64,000 nt of DNA, taken from contig CAUJHV010000005.1 in the NCBI GenBank assembly GCA_963205115.1, positions 1-64,000 of the forward strand. Reading direction: 5' to 3'. The notes beneath the pieces are model-generated. The model searched no databases. It was not told where the DNA came from and worked only from the letters and a program-made list of their open reading frames with translations. Origin of the DNA: Pseudomonadota bacterium. Its GTDB lineage: Bacteria; Pseudomonadota; Gammaproteobacteria; Burkholderiales; Burkholderiaceae_C. The position numbers were made by a program, and so were the translations under genes. This document shows, one piece after another, positions 8,451 through 17,331 of the stretch (positions are counted from its first letter, which is position 1; every line of letters begins with the position of its first letter).

Positions 8451-8529
8451 GTGTTAGTTTGTCAGATTCAACTGGCATGAAGTCATTTGCCGATGCACGA
8501 TGCGCGTCGAACCCCCACCGGAGCGCAGC

Positions 8530-9492
8530 ATGACCCCTCTCGTTTTCATCGACGGCGACCAAGGCACCACGGGCCTCCAGGTGCGGCAATGGCTGGCCGG
8601 GCGCCAGGATCTGCGCCTGCTGCAGTTGCCGCCCGAACACCGCAAGAGCACGGCTCATCGCGCCGAGGCCTTGAACAGCTGCGACGTCGCGCTGCTGTGC
8701 CTGCCCGACGAGGCCGCACGCGAGGCCGTGGCGCTGGTTCGCCGGCCCGGCGTGCGCGTGATCGACGCCAGTTCGGCGCACCGCACCGCGCCGGGTTGGG
8801 TCTATGGCCTGCCGGAACTGGGGGCCGCGCAAGCGCGGCGTATCGCAGACGCCGATCGTGTCAGCAATCCCGGCTGCTACCCCACGGGTGCGGTCGCCTT
8901 GCTCGCGCCCTTGGTCGCCGACGGCCTGCTGCCGGCCGACTACCCGCTGGTCATCCATGCGGTGTCCGGCTACTCGGGCCGGGGCCGCGCCGGGCTCGAG
9001 GACCATGAAGGCGCCGGCGCCGCAAGCGCCCTGCCGTTCCAGATCTACGGCCTGGGCCTGCACCACAAACACGTGCCGGAGATCCAACAGCACGCCGGCC
9101 TGGCACATGCGCCGGTCTTCGTGCCGGCCTACGGCCACTACCGCCAGGGCATCGTGCTGACCATCGCGTTGCACCTGCGCCTGCTGCCCGCGGGCGTGAC
9201 AGCCGACCGCCTGCACGCCGCGCTCCAGGCGCGCTATGCGGGCCAGGCCTTCATCGAGGTGCAGCCGCTTTACGACGATGCCGATGCGCAGCGGCTGGAT
9301 CCGCAAGCCTGCAACGGCAGCAACCAGCTGCGCCTGGCGGTGTTTGCGCAGCCGCGCACGGGCCAGGTGCTGTTGACTGCCGTCTTCGACAACCTGGGCA
9401 AGGGCGCCGCCGGCGCGGCGGTGCAGAACCTCGCGCTGATGCTGGGGCTGCCGGCGCAGCCGCGCATGCCGCATGGCCCGCCGGCCGGGTGA
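8530..9492 (+). CDS. argC: N-acetyl-gamma-glutamyl-phosphate reductase, type 2
   Basis: A 320-residue enzyme of arginine synthesis that reduces N-acetylglutamyl-5-phosphate to the semialdehyde with NADPH. The N-terminal [12 protein letters not shown] matches the type 2 (short) ArgC Rossmann motif, and the catalytic cysteine is Cys116 in [10 protein letters not shown] conserved [10 protein letters not shown] segment and the His-bearing HHKHVPEI segment complete the active site. GGAG at 8520-8523, six bases before ATG 8530, decides the start over the in-frame ATG at 8500. It is not clustered with other arg genes. The divergent LysR gene and the shared inverted repeat suggest it is regulated separately, perhaps as a second argC copy; that copy number cannot be seen from the window. 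Confidence 0.9.
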   Translation: MTPLVFIDGDQGTTGLQVRQWLAGRQDLRLLQLPPEHRKSTAHRAEALNSCDVALLCLPDEAAREAVALVRRPGVRVIDASSAHRTAPGWVYGLPELGAAQARRIADADRVSNPGCYPTGAVALLAPLVADGLLPADYPLVIHAVSGYSGRGRAGLEDHEGAGAASALPFQIYGLGLHHKHVPEIQQHAGLAHAPVFVPAYGHYRQGIVLTIALHLRLLPAGVTADRLHAALQARYAGQAFIEVQPLYDDADAQRLDPQACNGSNQLRLAVFAQPRTGQVLLTAVFDNLGKGAAGAAVQNLALMLGLPAQPRMPHGPPAG

Positions 9493-9717
9493 CGGGCGGC
9501 GGCGCGCCGGGCGGGACCGGGATTGCGGGCTGCCACGGCATGCCGAACAGCGAGCACGTTCGGCGCCTGACCGGCGTGCGCTGCAGCCCACGCGTGGCAC
9601 CTTCCGTTGCCAATCGGCGCGTCTGTGGGCGATCGCGCTTGCCAATCGCCCCATCCGCGCGCAGAGTGCGTCGCTTGCCGACACACCCAACGGTCTTGCC
9701 GACCGGGCCGACGCACC

Positions 9718-12700
9718 ATGGACAACAAGAAGACGGCCTGCGGAAAACCCCCAGCAGCGGCACCCGGGCGCAACGCGCCGCCCGAGCCGGCGAGCGCCGG
9801 CAGTGCCTCGCCGCCTGCAGACGTGGCGGGCTCTTCCATCGCGGCGAGCACGCTGATCGCCGCGGTACCTGCGCCCTCGCCCTCTCCCCCGCCGCCGCCC
9901 GTCGGCACGGCCAGCCAGGTGGCGGTGACCAGCGAACTGGTTCAGAGCTACCGGGTGGCCAACACCTTCTCCGCGGGCCAGGACATGGTGCCGGCGCAGG
10001 ACGACAACGGCACGTGGTGCGTGCTGTCGCTGGACGGCGCAGGCCAATTGCTCTCCTTCGGCTTGCCGGGACCGGACCAGCCGGCCAGCGAGACGCTGGA
10101 GACGCAGATCCTGGGCACGCCGGCCTTCAAGTGCCTGGCGGCAGCGCGCCGCGACACGTTGATCACGCATCCAGGCGGCAACCCGTCTGCCGTGGCCAGC
10201 ACGGTGGTGGCCTGTACCACCGACAACCGCATCGTGTATTTCCAGCTCCAGGGACGCGGCTCGATAACCGCGCCGTTGGAGCTGCCGGTCATCCCGATGC
10301 AGGCCGCCACCGACACCTGCGCGGTGCACGACATCAAAGTGGGGCTGGGTGTGGGCGGGCGGCCGTTTCTGGTGGCGCTGTGCCACGTGGTGCAGGTGGG
10401 CGCCAACAACCCGGCGCTGCGCTTCTTTCTGTTCGATGGCAGCCAATGGATGCCGTTCACCGGTGACGTACAAGCCGTGCGCGACTGGCAACCGCTGCTG
10501 GTTCAGCGCCTGAACGTGCCGGATGCACCCGGCATCTACGTCAGCGGCACCTCGAACGACGGACGCACCGGCGTATGGGCGTGGGCGCAGGACACCGCGC
10601 TGGCATCCTATGCACCGTTCATTGCGGGTGACTACAGCGCACTCGCCTGCGCCGCGCCGGACGCCAACGGTGCGGTCGTGCCCGGCTTGTTTGCGCTGTC
10701 GCCGGCCGACCGCGGCATCTGCTGGATCGGGCAGCAACCCTGGCTGCCCGATGCCCAGACGGCCCTGCAGAAGGCGCTGCCGGTGCCCGAGAGCGCCAGC
10801 AGCTTGCAAGGCGGCACCCAACCGCCGGCGCTGGCCTTTTCCGCGGCCAAGGTGGTCGGGTTCGACCGGGGCCTGCAGATGTTAGTGCTGCGTGCCGACC
10901 ATCACGTGTACACGCTGTCCGGCATGCCGGGCCAGGAGCCCTGGAGAGAATCGATGTGGCGCACCGGCCACTTCGATACGCCTGCCGCGCGGCTGCTGCC
11001 CGTGACCGGCAGCGGCAACGGGGCCCAGCTGCTCTTCGTCGACCCGATGCACCAGTTGCACCGTGCACGCTACGGCCCCACTGGGGGTTGGCTCTTCGAC
11101 GACTTTTCGCGACTGGGCGGCGGTGTCGATGAGCTGCCGGCCTACCAGCTGCAGGCGGCCTTCTTCGATGTCGACGATACGCCCGCCCCGCACACGCCGG
11201 TGACGGTGTTCGCAGACCGGGCGCTGACACTCGAGATCAACGGGCACCTGCGTGCGCTGGACGCCAGCACACCCTGGGTGGGACGCAGCGGGCCCGACGG
11301 CAAGCTGCAAATCGCCTTGCCCACGCAGGCGCTCGAAGCGCCCGTGCTCTCGCTGTGGGCGCCGTTCATGCCCGCGCAGGACCGCCTGCTGGTGCATGCC
11401 GCCGGCGCGGTGCACGCACGGCTGGCGGCCTTGACACTGCAACAGGTGACCGATGCCACGATGGTGGATGCCCACGGCACGAATCCGGTGAAGCTGGTGC
11501 AGGGCGACACCAACGTCGAAAACGCGGGTCCGGTGACGCAGGCCGTGCAGAAGATCATGCTGGGCAGCCTGGCCCACTGGCCGGCGCCATCGGCGCATGC
11601 GCCGCCCGTGTTGCATCGGCTCAATGACCCGAGCCTCACGAGCTACCAGGTGGCCGGCGAGACCCGGCGCTTCGGCCGCAGCGACCCGTCGGATGCCACG
11701 CCGTGGCAGCTGGATTTCAGCGGCGGCGCGCCGGCATTCAGCACGCTGTCGGTACCCGCCCGACGCGCGCCTGCGCCCACCGCGCCTGCGATGGGGCTGG
11801 GGGACCTGCTCGACGACATCAGTGCCGGACTCGCGCGGCTCCAGCGCATCACCGTGGGCGTGCTGGCGGCGGGCTGGGCCGAGGTGCGCTATGCCTTGGG
11901 CAGCGTGGAGTACGTGCTGCACCACCCGGTCCAGGCATTCGAAGACGCCTTCCACATGGCGCGCGCGGCCTGGCACAGCATCGGCGTGAAAGCCGAACAC
12001 CTGTACCGCTGGCTGGGCTGGATCTTCGATTGGGACGACATCCGCCGTTCGCGCGAAGCCATCGAATACCTGGTCGAACAAACGCGGTTGCTGTGCATGA
12101 ATCTCGCGGACACCGCGGAGTCGCGGGCACGCGCCAGCATCGCCGACATGAAATCCCGTTTCGACGTGCAGTTCGATACCTTCCGCAGCACGGTGTTGGG
12201 TGCCCAACCGACCACCGGCGCCTTGCGCCAACGCGCCGGCACACCCTCTGCCGGACTCGAGAGGGCCATGCACCGCAGCACGGCCCTGAGCCCCTTCCAC
12301 AAGGGCTTGCAGCACCACAGCACGAACATGGCCGTGGCCGGCGGCGGCAACTGGCAAGGGTTGCAGACGCCGGTGGATGCCACGATCGATGCGTTGCGCG
12401 TGCACCTTGAGAACATGAGCGCGCAGCTCTCGGCCCAACCGTCCTTCGCCGCCGCCTCGGGCGTCATCGACGGCCTGGCCGCTGCGATGAAAGACGCGAC
12501 GCAGGCGCCGCTGCAATGGCTTCTGAGCCACATCTTCGATGCCGTCAAAGCGCTGGTCGACTCGGCCCTGGACCTGGCCGACCAACTGGTGCACCTGGCC
12601 TTCGCTGCGCTGAAAAAGCTGATGGACCTGATGCACCAGCTCTTGACGACGCCGCTGCAGATTCCCTACGTCTCGGCCCTGTTCTTGCGCGTGGCCGGCG

Positions 12701-13617
12701 CGCCGCTGACCGTGCTGAGCCTGGTGAGCATCACCCTCGCCGTGCCGGTGACGGTGCTGTACAAGCTCCATGCGTCGAATGGCGCCGGACAGGCTGCGCA
12801 GACCGCCCTGGCCCCCTTCCCTACCGACGCCAGCCTGGCACAGGCGAAATTGCAGTTCGACTACCACACCAGCCTGCGCGGCCTGGGGCTCGAGCCGCCC
12901 TTGCCCCCGGGCCCGCACAACCGCAGCCTCGAGGGCTTCAAGCGGTTCTGCGACTGGCTCAATGTGGCTGCGGCGACGGTGTACGTCGTGCTCGACCCCG
13001 TTCTCGACTTCGTTCCGCCCGAAGAGGCGCACATCCCGGGGCCGGCCAAGAAGCTGCTGGTGGGTCCGTACGTGGGCATTCTCAGCATGGCGGCCATCGT
13101 GCACAGCTGGGTGACGTGGGGTGCCACCACGCCCTGGCTGGACGGCCAGGGCACGCCGCCCGGCATCCACGGTGCAGATCAAGTGGCCGGCATCGTGTGG
13201 ATCTACGGCGGGATCACCGGCCCGATCACCGATACCGTGCTGGCCGCCACGTCCGCCATGGCGGGCGGTGCCGCGGCCGCCCGGGGCGCGCGCAACCGCA
13301 GCGATGCCGGCGTCATTTACACCTTCGTGCAGGGCACGGTGGCGCTGGGCCTGCATGGCTGGTGGAGTGTGGAAGATGCCGGCCACCACCCAGGCTCCGT
13401 GGTGGAGGGCATCTTCGGCAACCTCACCGTGATGGCCAAGCTGCTGCGGCTGACCCGCATCGTCGAAGCCCAGCCCGTAGTGCTGGGCGTGCTCGCCGCC
13501 ATCGACGTGGTGGGTGACTTCATCGCCCTCGTGTCGCTCGGCGTCGAGACCGGCAAGGAGCCGGCCGAGCCGCCTGCGCAGGCCCCTCCGTCCGAAGGGC
13601 CTGGTGGAACCACCTGA
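9718..13617 (+). CDS. Large protein of unknown function (beta-rich N-terminus, helical and hydrophobic C-terminus)
   Basis: I do not recognise this 1299-residue protein. Residues 1-65 are Pro/Ala-rich and probably disordered, with no signal peptide. Residues ~68-495 contain at least six repeats of a strand pattern (examples LLSFGLPG, RIVYFQLQG, RFFLFDGSQW, LLFVDPMHQLHRARY) suggesting a beta-propeller or lectin-like fold. Residues ~495-570 look like an Ig/carboxypeptidase-regulatory-like beta-sandwich. Residues ~690-970 are amphipathic helices. From ~975 to 1276 there are about six strongly hydrophobic segments (roughly 975-1017, 1081-1100, 1114-1136, 1156-1188, 1199-1215, 1254-1276). A surface-binding head joined to a membrane-inserting tail would fit a toxin or large membrane effector, but this is only inference from composition. 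I start at ATG 9718; a 37-residue Cys/Arg-rich upstream extension to 9607 looks like non-coding DNA. No partner genes are evident. Confidence 0.75.
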   Translation: MDNKKTACGKPPAAAPGRNAPPEPASAGSASPPADVAGSSIAASTLIAAVPAPSPSPPPPPVGTASQVAVTSELVQSYRVANTFSAGQDMVPAQDDNGTWCVLSLDGAGQLLSFGLPGPDQPASETLETQILGTPAFKCLAAARRDTLITHPGGNPSAVASTVVACTTDNRIVYFQLQGRGSITAPLELPVIPMQAATDTCAVHDIKVGLGVGGRPFLVALCHVVQVGANNPALRFFLFDGSQWMPFTGDVQAVRDWQPLLVQRLNVPDAPGIYVSGTSNDGRTGVWAWAQDTALASYAPFIAGDYSALACAAPDANGAVVPGLFALSPADRGICWIGQQPWLPDAQTALQKALPVPESASSLQGGTQPPALAFSAAKVVGFDRGLQMLVLRADHHVYTLSGMPGQEPWRESMWRTGHFDTPAARLLPVTGSGNGAQLLFVDPMHQLHRARYGPTGGWLFDDFSRLGGGVDELPAYQLQAAFFDVDDTPAPHTPVTVFADRALTLEINGHLRALDASTPWVGRSGPDGKLQIALPTQALEAPVLSLWAPFMPAQDRLLVHAAGAVHARLAALTLQQVTDATMVDAHGTNPVKLVQGDTNVENAGPVTQAVQKIMLGSLAHWPAPSAHAPPVLHRLNDPSLTSYQVAGETRRFGRSDPSDATPWQLDFSGGAPAFSTLSVPARRAPAPTAPAMGLGDLLDDISAGLARLQRITVGVLAAGWAEVRYALGSVEYVLHHPVQAFEDAFHMARAAWHSIGVKAEHLYRWLGWIFDWDDIRRSREAIEYLVEQTRLLCMNLADTAESRARASIADMKSRFDVQFDTFRSTVLGAQPTTGALRQRAGTPSAGLERAMHRSTALSPFHKGLQHHSTNMAVAGGGNWQGLQTPVDATIDALRVHLENMSAQLSAQPSFAAASGVIDGLAAAMKDATQAPLQWLLSHIFDAVKALVDSALDLADQLVHLAFAALKKLMDLMHQLLTTPLQIPYVSALFLRVAGAPLTVLSLVSITLAVPVTVLYKLHASNGAGQAAQTALAPFPTDASLAQAKLQFDYHTSLRGLGLEPPLPPGPHNRSLEGFKRFCDWLNVAAATVYVVLDPVLDFVPPEEAHIPGPAKKLLVGPYVGILSMAAIVHSWVTWGATTPWLDGQGTPPGIHGADQVAGIVWIYGGITGPITDTVLAATSAMAGGAAAARGARNRSDAGVIYTFVQGTVALGLHGWWSVEDAGHHPGSVVEGIFGNLTVMAKLLRLTRIVEAQPVVLGVLAAIDVVGDFIALVSLGVETGKEPAEPPAQAPPSEGPGGTT

Positions 13618-13803
13618 GGCAAGCACGCGGCCGCCTCGAACCGGGACGCCCGGCTGAACGGCCACCTCGTTCACACGGTCGACCTGCGGTTGCATCGGTC
13701 ACCTGGACAAGCTGTCCCGGACAGCGGCAGCAACCCACTGCCACGCCTGCCTCCAGAGAGATGCGCATGCGCGGTGGCCGTTTAGCGGCTCCAATGCGCA
13801 GCA

Positions 13804-13822
13804 CCGTGCCGTTGGGGCACGG
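13804..13822 (+). other. Leader hairpin before the DUF885 gene
   Basis: CCGTGCC-GTTGG-GGCACGG is a perfect 7-base stem with a 5-base loop, ending 23 bases before the start of the DUF885 gene and just upstream of its AGGAGG ribosome site. No T-run follows, so it is not a terminator. A translational or mRNA-stability role is possible. Confidence 0.35.
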
Positions 13823-13845
13823 AGACCACAAGCAGGAGGCCACCG

Positions 13846-15669
13846 ATGTCACGCCATGGACGCACACCCCGGTTCGCGTGGCGCGGCTGGCTGCTGGTGG
13901 CGTGGCTGCTGACGCTGACCGGCTGTGCGACGCCGCCTTCGCCCGCCAGCGCGGCGCCGCATGCCACGCTCTCGCCAGCCGCCACGGCCTTGCATGCACT
14001 CTTCGATGCCAGCTGGGAAGCGACCATGCGGCGCTATCCGGAATGGGCCACCGACCTGGGCGACAACCGCTACGGCGACCGGCTCGCCGATGTGTCGCCC
14101 GAGCAGGAAGCCGCCGTCTGGGCCACGCTGCGTAAGCACCTGGCGCAGGCCCGTGACATTGACCGCCGTGCGCTCGGCGCCACGGATCGCACGTCGCTGG
14201 ACCTGTTCATCCACGGTCTCGAAGAGGAACTGCTCAGCGAACCGATGGTCGGCTTCCGGCGCATGACGCTGAGTTCGCTGTTCGGCTTTCAGGACCAGTT
14301 CCCGGAATTGCTGCAGACGGTGCCGATGCGCGACCGGGCGCAGGCGCAGCAGGCACTGGCCCGGCTGTCGGCCTGGCCTCGCCGTGTGGACCAGGAAATC
14401 GTGAATCTGCGCGAAGGGCTGGCCCTGGGCTGGGTCGCAGCCCAGCCGGTGCTGGTGCGCGTGCTCGAGTCGCTGGACAATCAGAACGCGGCCGCGGGCC
14501 AGGCCAGCCCCTTCTTCGAGCCCTTCCTGCGCATGGGCAACGACATCCCCGCTGCCGAACAGGCGCGGCTGCGCGCCGCCGCCTTGCAGCGCATCTCCGA
14601 CGAGGTCTTGCCGGCGCAGCGCAGGCTGCGCGACTTCATCGCCGGACCCTACGCAGCGGCGGCGCCCGTTTCCGGCAACCTCGCGGGCTACCCAGGCGGC
14701 GCGGCGGCCTACGCCTTGGCGGTGCGCCAGCAGACCACGACCGCGCTGAGCCCGGCGCAGATTCATGCCATCGGCCTGCGCGAGGTCGCCCGCCTGCGCG
14801 GCGAGATGGAGCTGGTGATGAAGCGGATGGCGTGGCCAGGCACCTTCGACGCCTTCGTGCATCACCTGCATACCGACCCGAAGTACTTCCACACCAGCGG
14901 CGAAGACCTGTTGACGGGCTACCGCGCCATCGGCAAGCAGCTGGATGCCGAGCTGCCCAAGCTCTTTGCCGAGTTGCCGCGCATCCCCTGGGGCGTGCGC
15001 GCCCACCCGCCGCACGTGAGCCCCGATGCGGCCGAGACCTACACCAACCCGGCCGCCGACGGCAGCCGCCCCGGCTGGTTCAACGCCAACGTGCTGGGTT
15101 TCAAGACGCGGCCGAAGTGGGCGATGGAAACGCTGGTGGCGCACGAAGGTGTGCCTGGGCACCACCTGCAGACGGCTCGCGCGCTGGAACTCGGCGAACT
15201 GCCGCACTTTCGCCGGTCGAACTTCTACGTGGCCTACTCCGAAGGCTGGGCGATGTATGCCGAGACCCTGGGCTTCGAGCTGGGTCTGTTCAAGGACCCG
15301 GCGAGCCACTTCGGCCACCTGCAGGATCAGGTCTGGCGCGCTGCGCGCCTGGTGGTGGACACCGGCCTGCACCACCTGAACTGGCCGCGCGAACAAGCGG
15401 TGGACTACATGGTTGCCCAGACGGGCAAGGACCGCGCCACCATGGAGAGCGAAGTCGACCGCTATGTCTCCGTGCCCGGGCAGGCATTGGGCTACATGAT
15501 CGGTCAGATGAAGATCATCGAACTGCGCGACCGCGCCCGTGCGCGCCTGGGCGAGCGTTTCGACATCCGGCGTTTCCATATGGTCCTGCTGGACCAGGGC
15601 GCCGTGCCGCTGGGCGTGCTGGAGCGCATGGTCGACGAGTGGATCGCCGAGGAGGCGGCGCGCCGCTGA
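13846..15669 (+). CDS. DUF885 family lipoprotein (HExxxH-type metallopeptidase-like)
   Basis: A 607-residue DUF885 protein. Residues 1-26 are a lipoprotein signal ending in LTGC, so it should be anchored in the envelope. The family hallmark HEGVPGHH is at residues 433-440, followed by YSEGWAMYAE with Glu466, which together resemble a gluzincin-type zinc site. Biochemical function of most DUF885 members is not established; a peptidase role is inferred from the motif. Its length is normal for the family. A strong AGGAGG ribosome site lies just upstream, preceded by a small hairpin at 13804-13822. It is the second gene after the giant unknown protein, 228 bases apart, so it probably has its own promoter. 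Confidence 0.88.
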   Translation: MSRHGRTPRFAWRGWLLVAWLLTLTGCATPPSPASAAPHATLSPAATALHALFDASWEATMRRYPEWATDLGDNRYGDRLADVSPEQEAAVWATLRKHLAQARDIDRRALGATDRTSLDLFIHGLEEELLSEPMVGFRRMTLSSLFGFQDQFPELLQTVPMRDRAQAQQALARLSAWPRRVDQEIVNLREGLALGWVAAQPVLVRVLESLDNQNAAAGQASPFFEPFLRMGNDIPAAEQARLRAAALQRISDEVLPAQRRLRDFIAGPYAAAAPVSGNLAGYPGGAAAYALAVRQQTTTALSPAQIHAIGLREVARLRGEMELVMKRMAWPGTFDAFVHHLHTDPKYFHTSGEDLLTGYRAIGKQLDAELPKLFAELPRIPWGVRAHPPHVSPDAAETYTNPAADGSRPGWFNANVLGFKTRPKWAMETLVAHEGVPGHHLQTARALELGELPHFRRSNFYVAYSEGWAMYAETLGFELGLFKDPASHFGHLQDQVWRAARLVVDTGLHHLNWPREQAVDYMVAQTGKDRATMESEVDRYVSVPGQALGYMIGQMKIIELRDRARARLGERFDIRRFHMVLLDQGAVPLGVLERMVDEWIAEEAARR

Positions 15670-15708
15670 GCACCGCAGGCGGCTTCGCGGCCGCTGCTGG
15701 GCACACGA

Positions 15709-15960
15709 TCAGCGCCGGGGCGCGGTCTCCGCATCACTGCCACCACCAGCCTCCTGGACATCGCCTGGCCGTGGCGCCACGCTGTCCACGCGCTGCCCGT
15801 TGACGTAGGGCGTGTCGTCGATGATTTCGATCAGCATCGGGCCGAAGCGGCTTTGCCACACCCAGCGCTGGATGCCTTCAGTGGCCAGCGGCAGACGCAG
15901 TTGATCGTCCGCGGCGGCGCCGACGAGCTGCTCGGGGGCCAGCAAGGGGTGACGATCCAC
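15709..15960 (-). CDS. Small hypothetical protein (83 aa) downstream of a LexA-type promoter
   Basis: An 83-codon frame starting with GTG. I do not recognise a named family, but the middle segment (RWVWQSRFG-PMLIEIIDD-TPYVNGQRV) has the alternating pattern of a compact beta-rich domain, and codon use looks genuine. The C-terminus is Gly/Asp/Arg-rich and probably disordered. There is no signal peptide. It lies 60 bases behind the 28-codon frame at 16021-16107, on the same strand and in the same reading frame with one TGA between them. Both genes would be read from the LexA-overlapped promoter at 16131-16159. The start is uncertain, since no clear Shine-Dalgarno precedes the GTG. Confidence 0.55.
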   Translation of the reverse strand: MDRHPLLAPEQLVGAAADDQLRLPLATEGIQRWVWQSRFGPMLIEIIDDTPYVNGQRVDSVAPRPGDVQEAGGGSDAETAPRR

Positions 15961-16020
15961 GGCAGATCCAGGCGTTGAATGCGGGCGACGGCACGGTTTC
16001 GGACGCGCGAGGGGCGTCCG

Positions 16021-16107
16021 TCAGAACCAGGACCAGATCCATGACGCCCAGCGCGGCAGGCGCAGGCGGCTGGGGCGGTAGAGGTAGCGAAAGTCGGCGT
16101 GGTGCAT
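16021..16107 (-). CDS. Candidate 28-residue Trp/Arg-rich peptide under LexA-type control
   Basis: A short frame of 28 codons. The peptide is cationic (five Arg, one Asp) and aromatic: residues 6-10 read FRYLY, and the last nine residues hold four Trp plus a terminal Phe (WASWIWSWF). The start at 16107 is chosen because GGAG at 16114-16117 lies six bases before it; an upstream in-frame ATG at 16119 has no ribosome site. A promoter with 17-base spacing and an overlapping LexA box end about 24 bases upstream. Small SOS-induced membrane-active peptides such as TisB of E. coli are known, but this one has no visible similarity to them. Whether it is translated is unproven. An 83-codon gene follows. 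Confidence 0.5.
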   Translation of the reverse strand: MHHADFRYLYRPSRLRLPRWASWIWSWF

Positions 16108-16129
16108 GGCGGTCTCCATCGGGAATCGG

Positions 16130-16149
16130 TACTGTACATACGTCCAGTA
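16130..16149. promoter_or_regulatory. LexA (SOS) box
   Basis: The 20 bases TACTGT-ACATACGTC-CAGTA match the enterobacterial LexA consensus (TACTGT-ATATATATA-CAGTA) at 16 positions. Against the core CTGT-N8-ACAG the only mismatch is A to C. It covers the -10 hexamer and part of the spacer of the minus-strand promoter described next, the classic SOS operator placement. Binding is inferred from sequence. Confidence 0.65.
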
Positions 16150-16159
16150 TGAAGCGCAA
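16131..16159 (-). promoter_or_regulatory. Sigma-70 type promoter for the 28-codon/83-codon pair
   Basis: On the minus strand, TTGCGC (16154-16159) and TACAGT (16131-16136) are separated by exactly 17 bases, matching TTGACA and TATAAT at four positions each. The expected transcript start near 16124 gives a leader of about 17 bases before the GGAG and ATG of the 28-codon frame. The LexA box overlaps the -10. Confidence 0.55.
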
Positions 16160-16395
16160 TGGAGGGGCTCTACAACCGTGCATTTCCTCCAAGCGCTGGA
16201 TGATTGGCTAGCTTGTGGCATCCGATCCTCATGGCGCCGCGGTCGAAGCCGAGCGGCCTCGGCCCAGGGTTTCGACGCTGCGCGGAACCTCCGCAAGGCC
16301 TCATCGCCGCCGCCAGGCGATGCTCGGCGCCTGTCGGCCCAAAGACCCTGCGCCACCGCCGTAACATCGCCCGCCTGACCCTTGCCCGCCTCGCC

Positions 16396-17292
16396 ATGAC
16401 GACCCCCGAACACCAGTACCTCGCCATGCTCGCCCGCATCCTCGAGCGCGGCGATCCGCGTGTGGACCGCACGGGCGTGGGCACGCTGTCGTCATTCGGT
16501 GAGCTGGCGCGCTTCGATCTCTCCGGCGGCCAGGTGCCCATCCTCACGACCAAGCGCGTGTACTGGAAGACCGCGGTCAAGGAGATGCTGTGGTTCCTGA
16601 CCGGCGGCACCAACATCCGCGAGCTGCTGCTGGCCAATGTGCGCATCTGGACGGACTGGCCGCTGCAGCGCTATCGCCAGCAGGTGGACGCGTCGATCAC
16701 GCAGGCAGACTTCGAGCAGCGCGTCGTCGAGGACGAAGCCTTCGCGCGCCAATGGGGCGAGCTGGGTCCTGTCTACGGAAAGCAGTGGCGCCGTTGGCTG
16801 GGCAACGACGGCCGCGAGCACGACCAGATCGCCGCCGTGCTGGACGCGCTGAAAAACAACCCCGCCAGCCGCCGGATCCTGTTCCACGGCTGGAACGTGC
16901 CGGAGATCGGCGGCATGGCGCTGCCGCCTTGCCACCTGCTCTACCAGTACCACGTCAGCAGTGACGGGCGCCTGAGCGGCATCCTCTACCAGCGCAGCGC
17001 GGACGTGCTGCTGGGCGTGCCCTTCAACTTCGTGGGCGCGGTGGCGCTGCAGGCCATGCTGGCGCAGCAGGCCGGCTTGGCGCTGGGCGAGTTTGTGTGG
17101 ATGGGCGGCGACGTGCACCTCTACAACAACCACGTCGATCAGGCCCGCGAGCAACTCTCGCGCGAGCCGCGGGCCCTGCCCACGCTGCGCCTGCTGCGCA
17201 AGCCCGACAGCATCGACGGCTACCGCATCGAGGATTTCGACGTGCAGGGCTACGAACCACACGCGCCGATCAAGGCCGACGTGGCGGTCTGA
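16396..17292 (+). CDS. thyA: Thymidylate synthase
   Basis: Makes dTMP from dUMP using methylenetetrahydrofolate. The protein has 298 residues, about 34 more than E. coli ThyA, with the extra segment at about residues 85-120 as in the Lactobacillus casei type. The catalytic cysteine is Cys179 in LPPCHLLYQ. The dUMP-binding QRSADVLLGVPFN and the folate-site GDVHLYNNHV segments are intact. I start at ATG 16396, where the family's N-terminus (HQYLAMLARILERG) begins; the longer frame from 16204 is not conserved-looking. Its product dihydrofolate is recycled by the folA product encoded 4.4 kb downstream. Confidence 0.97.
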   Translation: MTTPEHQYLAMLARILERGDPRVDRTGVGTLSSFGELARFDLSGGQVPILTTKRVYWKTAVKEMLWFLTGGTNIRELLLANVRIWTDWPLQRYRQQVDASITQADFEQRVVEDEAFARQWGELGPVYGKQWRRWLGNDGREHDQIAAVLDALKNNPASRRILFHGWNVPEIGGMALPPCHLLYQYHVSSDGRLSGILYQRSADVLLGVPFNFVGAVALQAMLAQQAGLALGEFVWMGGDVHLYNNHVDQAREQLSREPRALPTLRLLRKPDSIDGYRIEDFDVQGYEPHAPIKADVAV

Positions 17293-17331
17293 TCACGCGC
17301 TGGGCCTGAATTTTCCAGCAGGCACGCGGCC

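Noticed and set aside
8437..10821. Open frame of about 790 codons on the minus strand across argC and the giant gene
   Set aside because: It crosses two genes with good evidence on the other strand and shows no family motif.
10882..13695. Open frame of about 940 codons on the minus strand opposite the 1299-residue gene
   Set aside because: The translation is Arg/Gly/His/Gln-rich without strands, helices or motifs. The plus-strand frame has protein-like hydrophobic segments and codon use.
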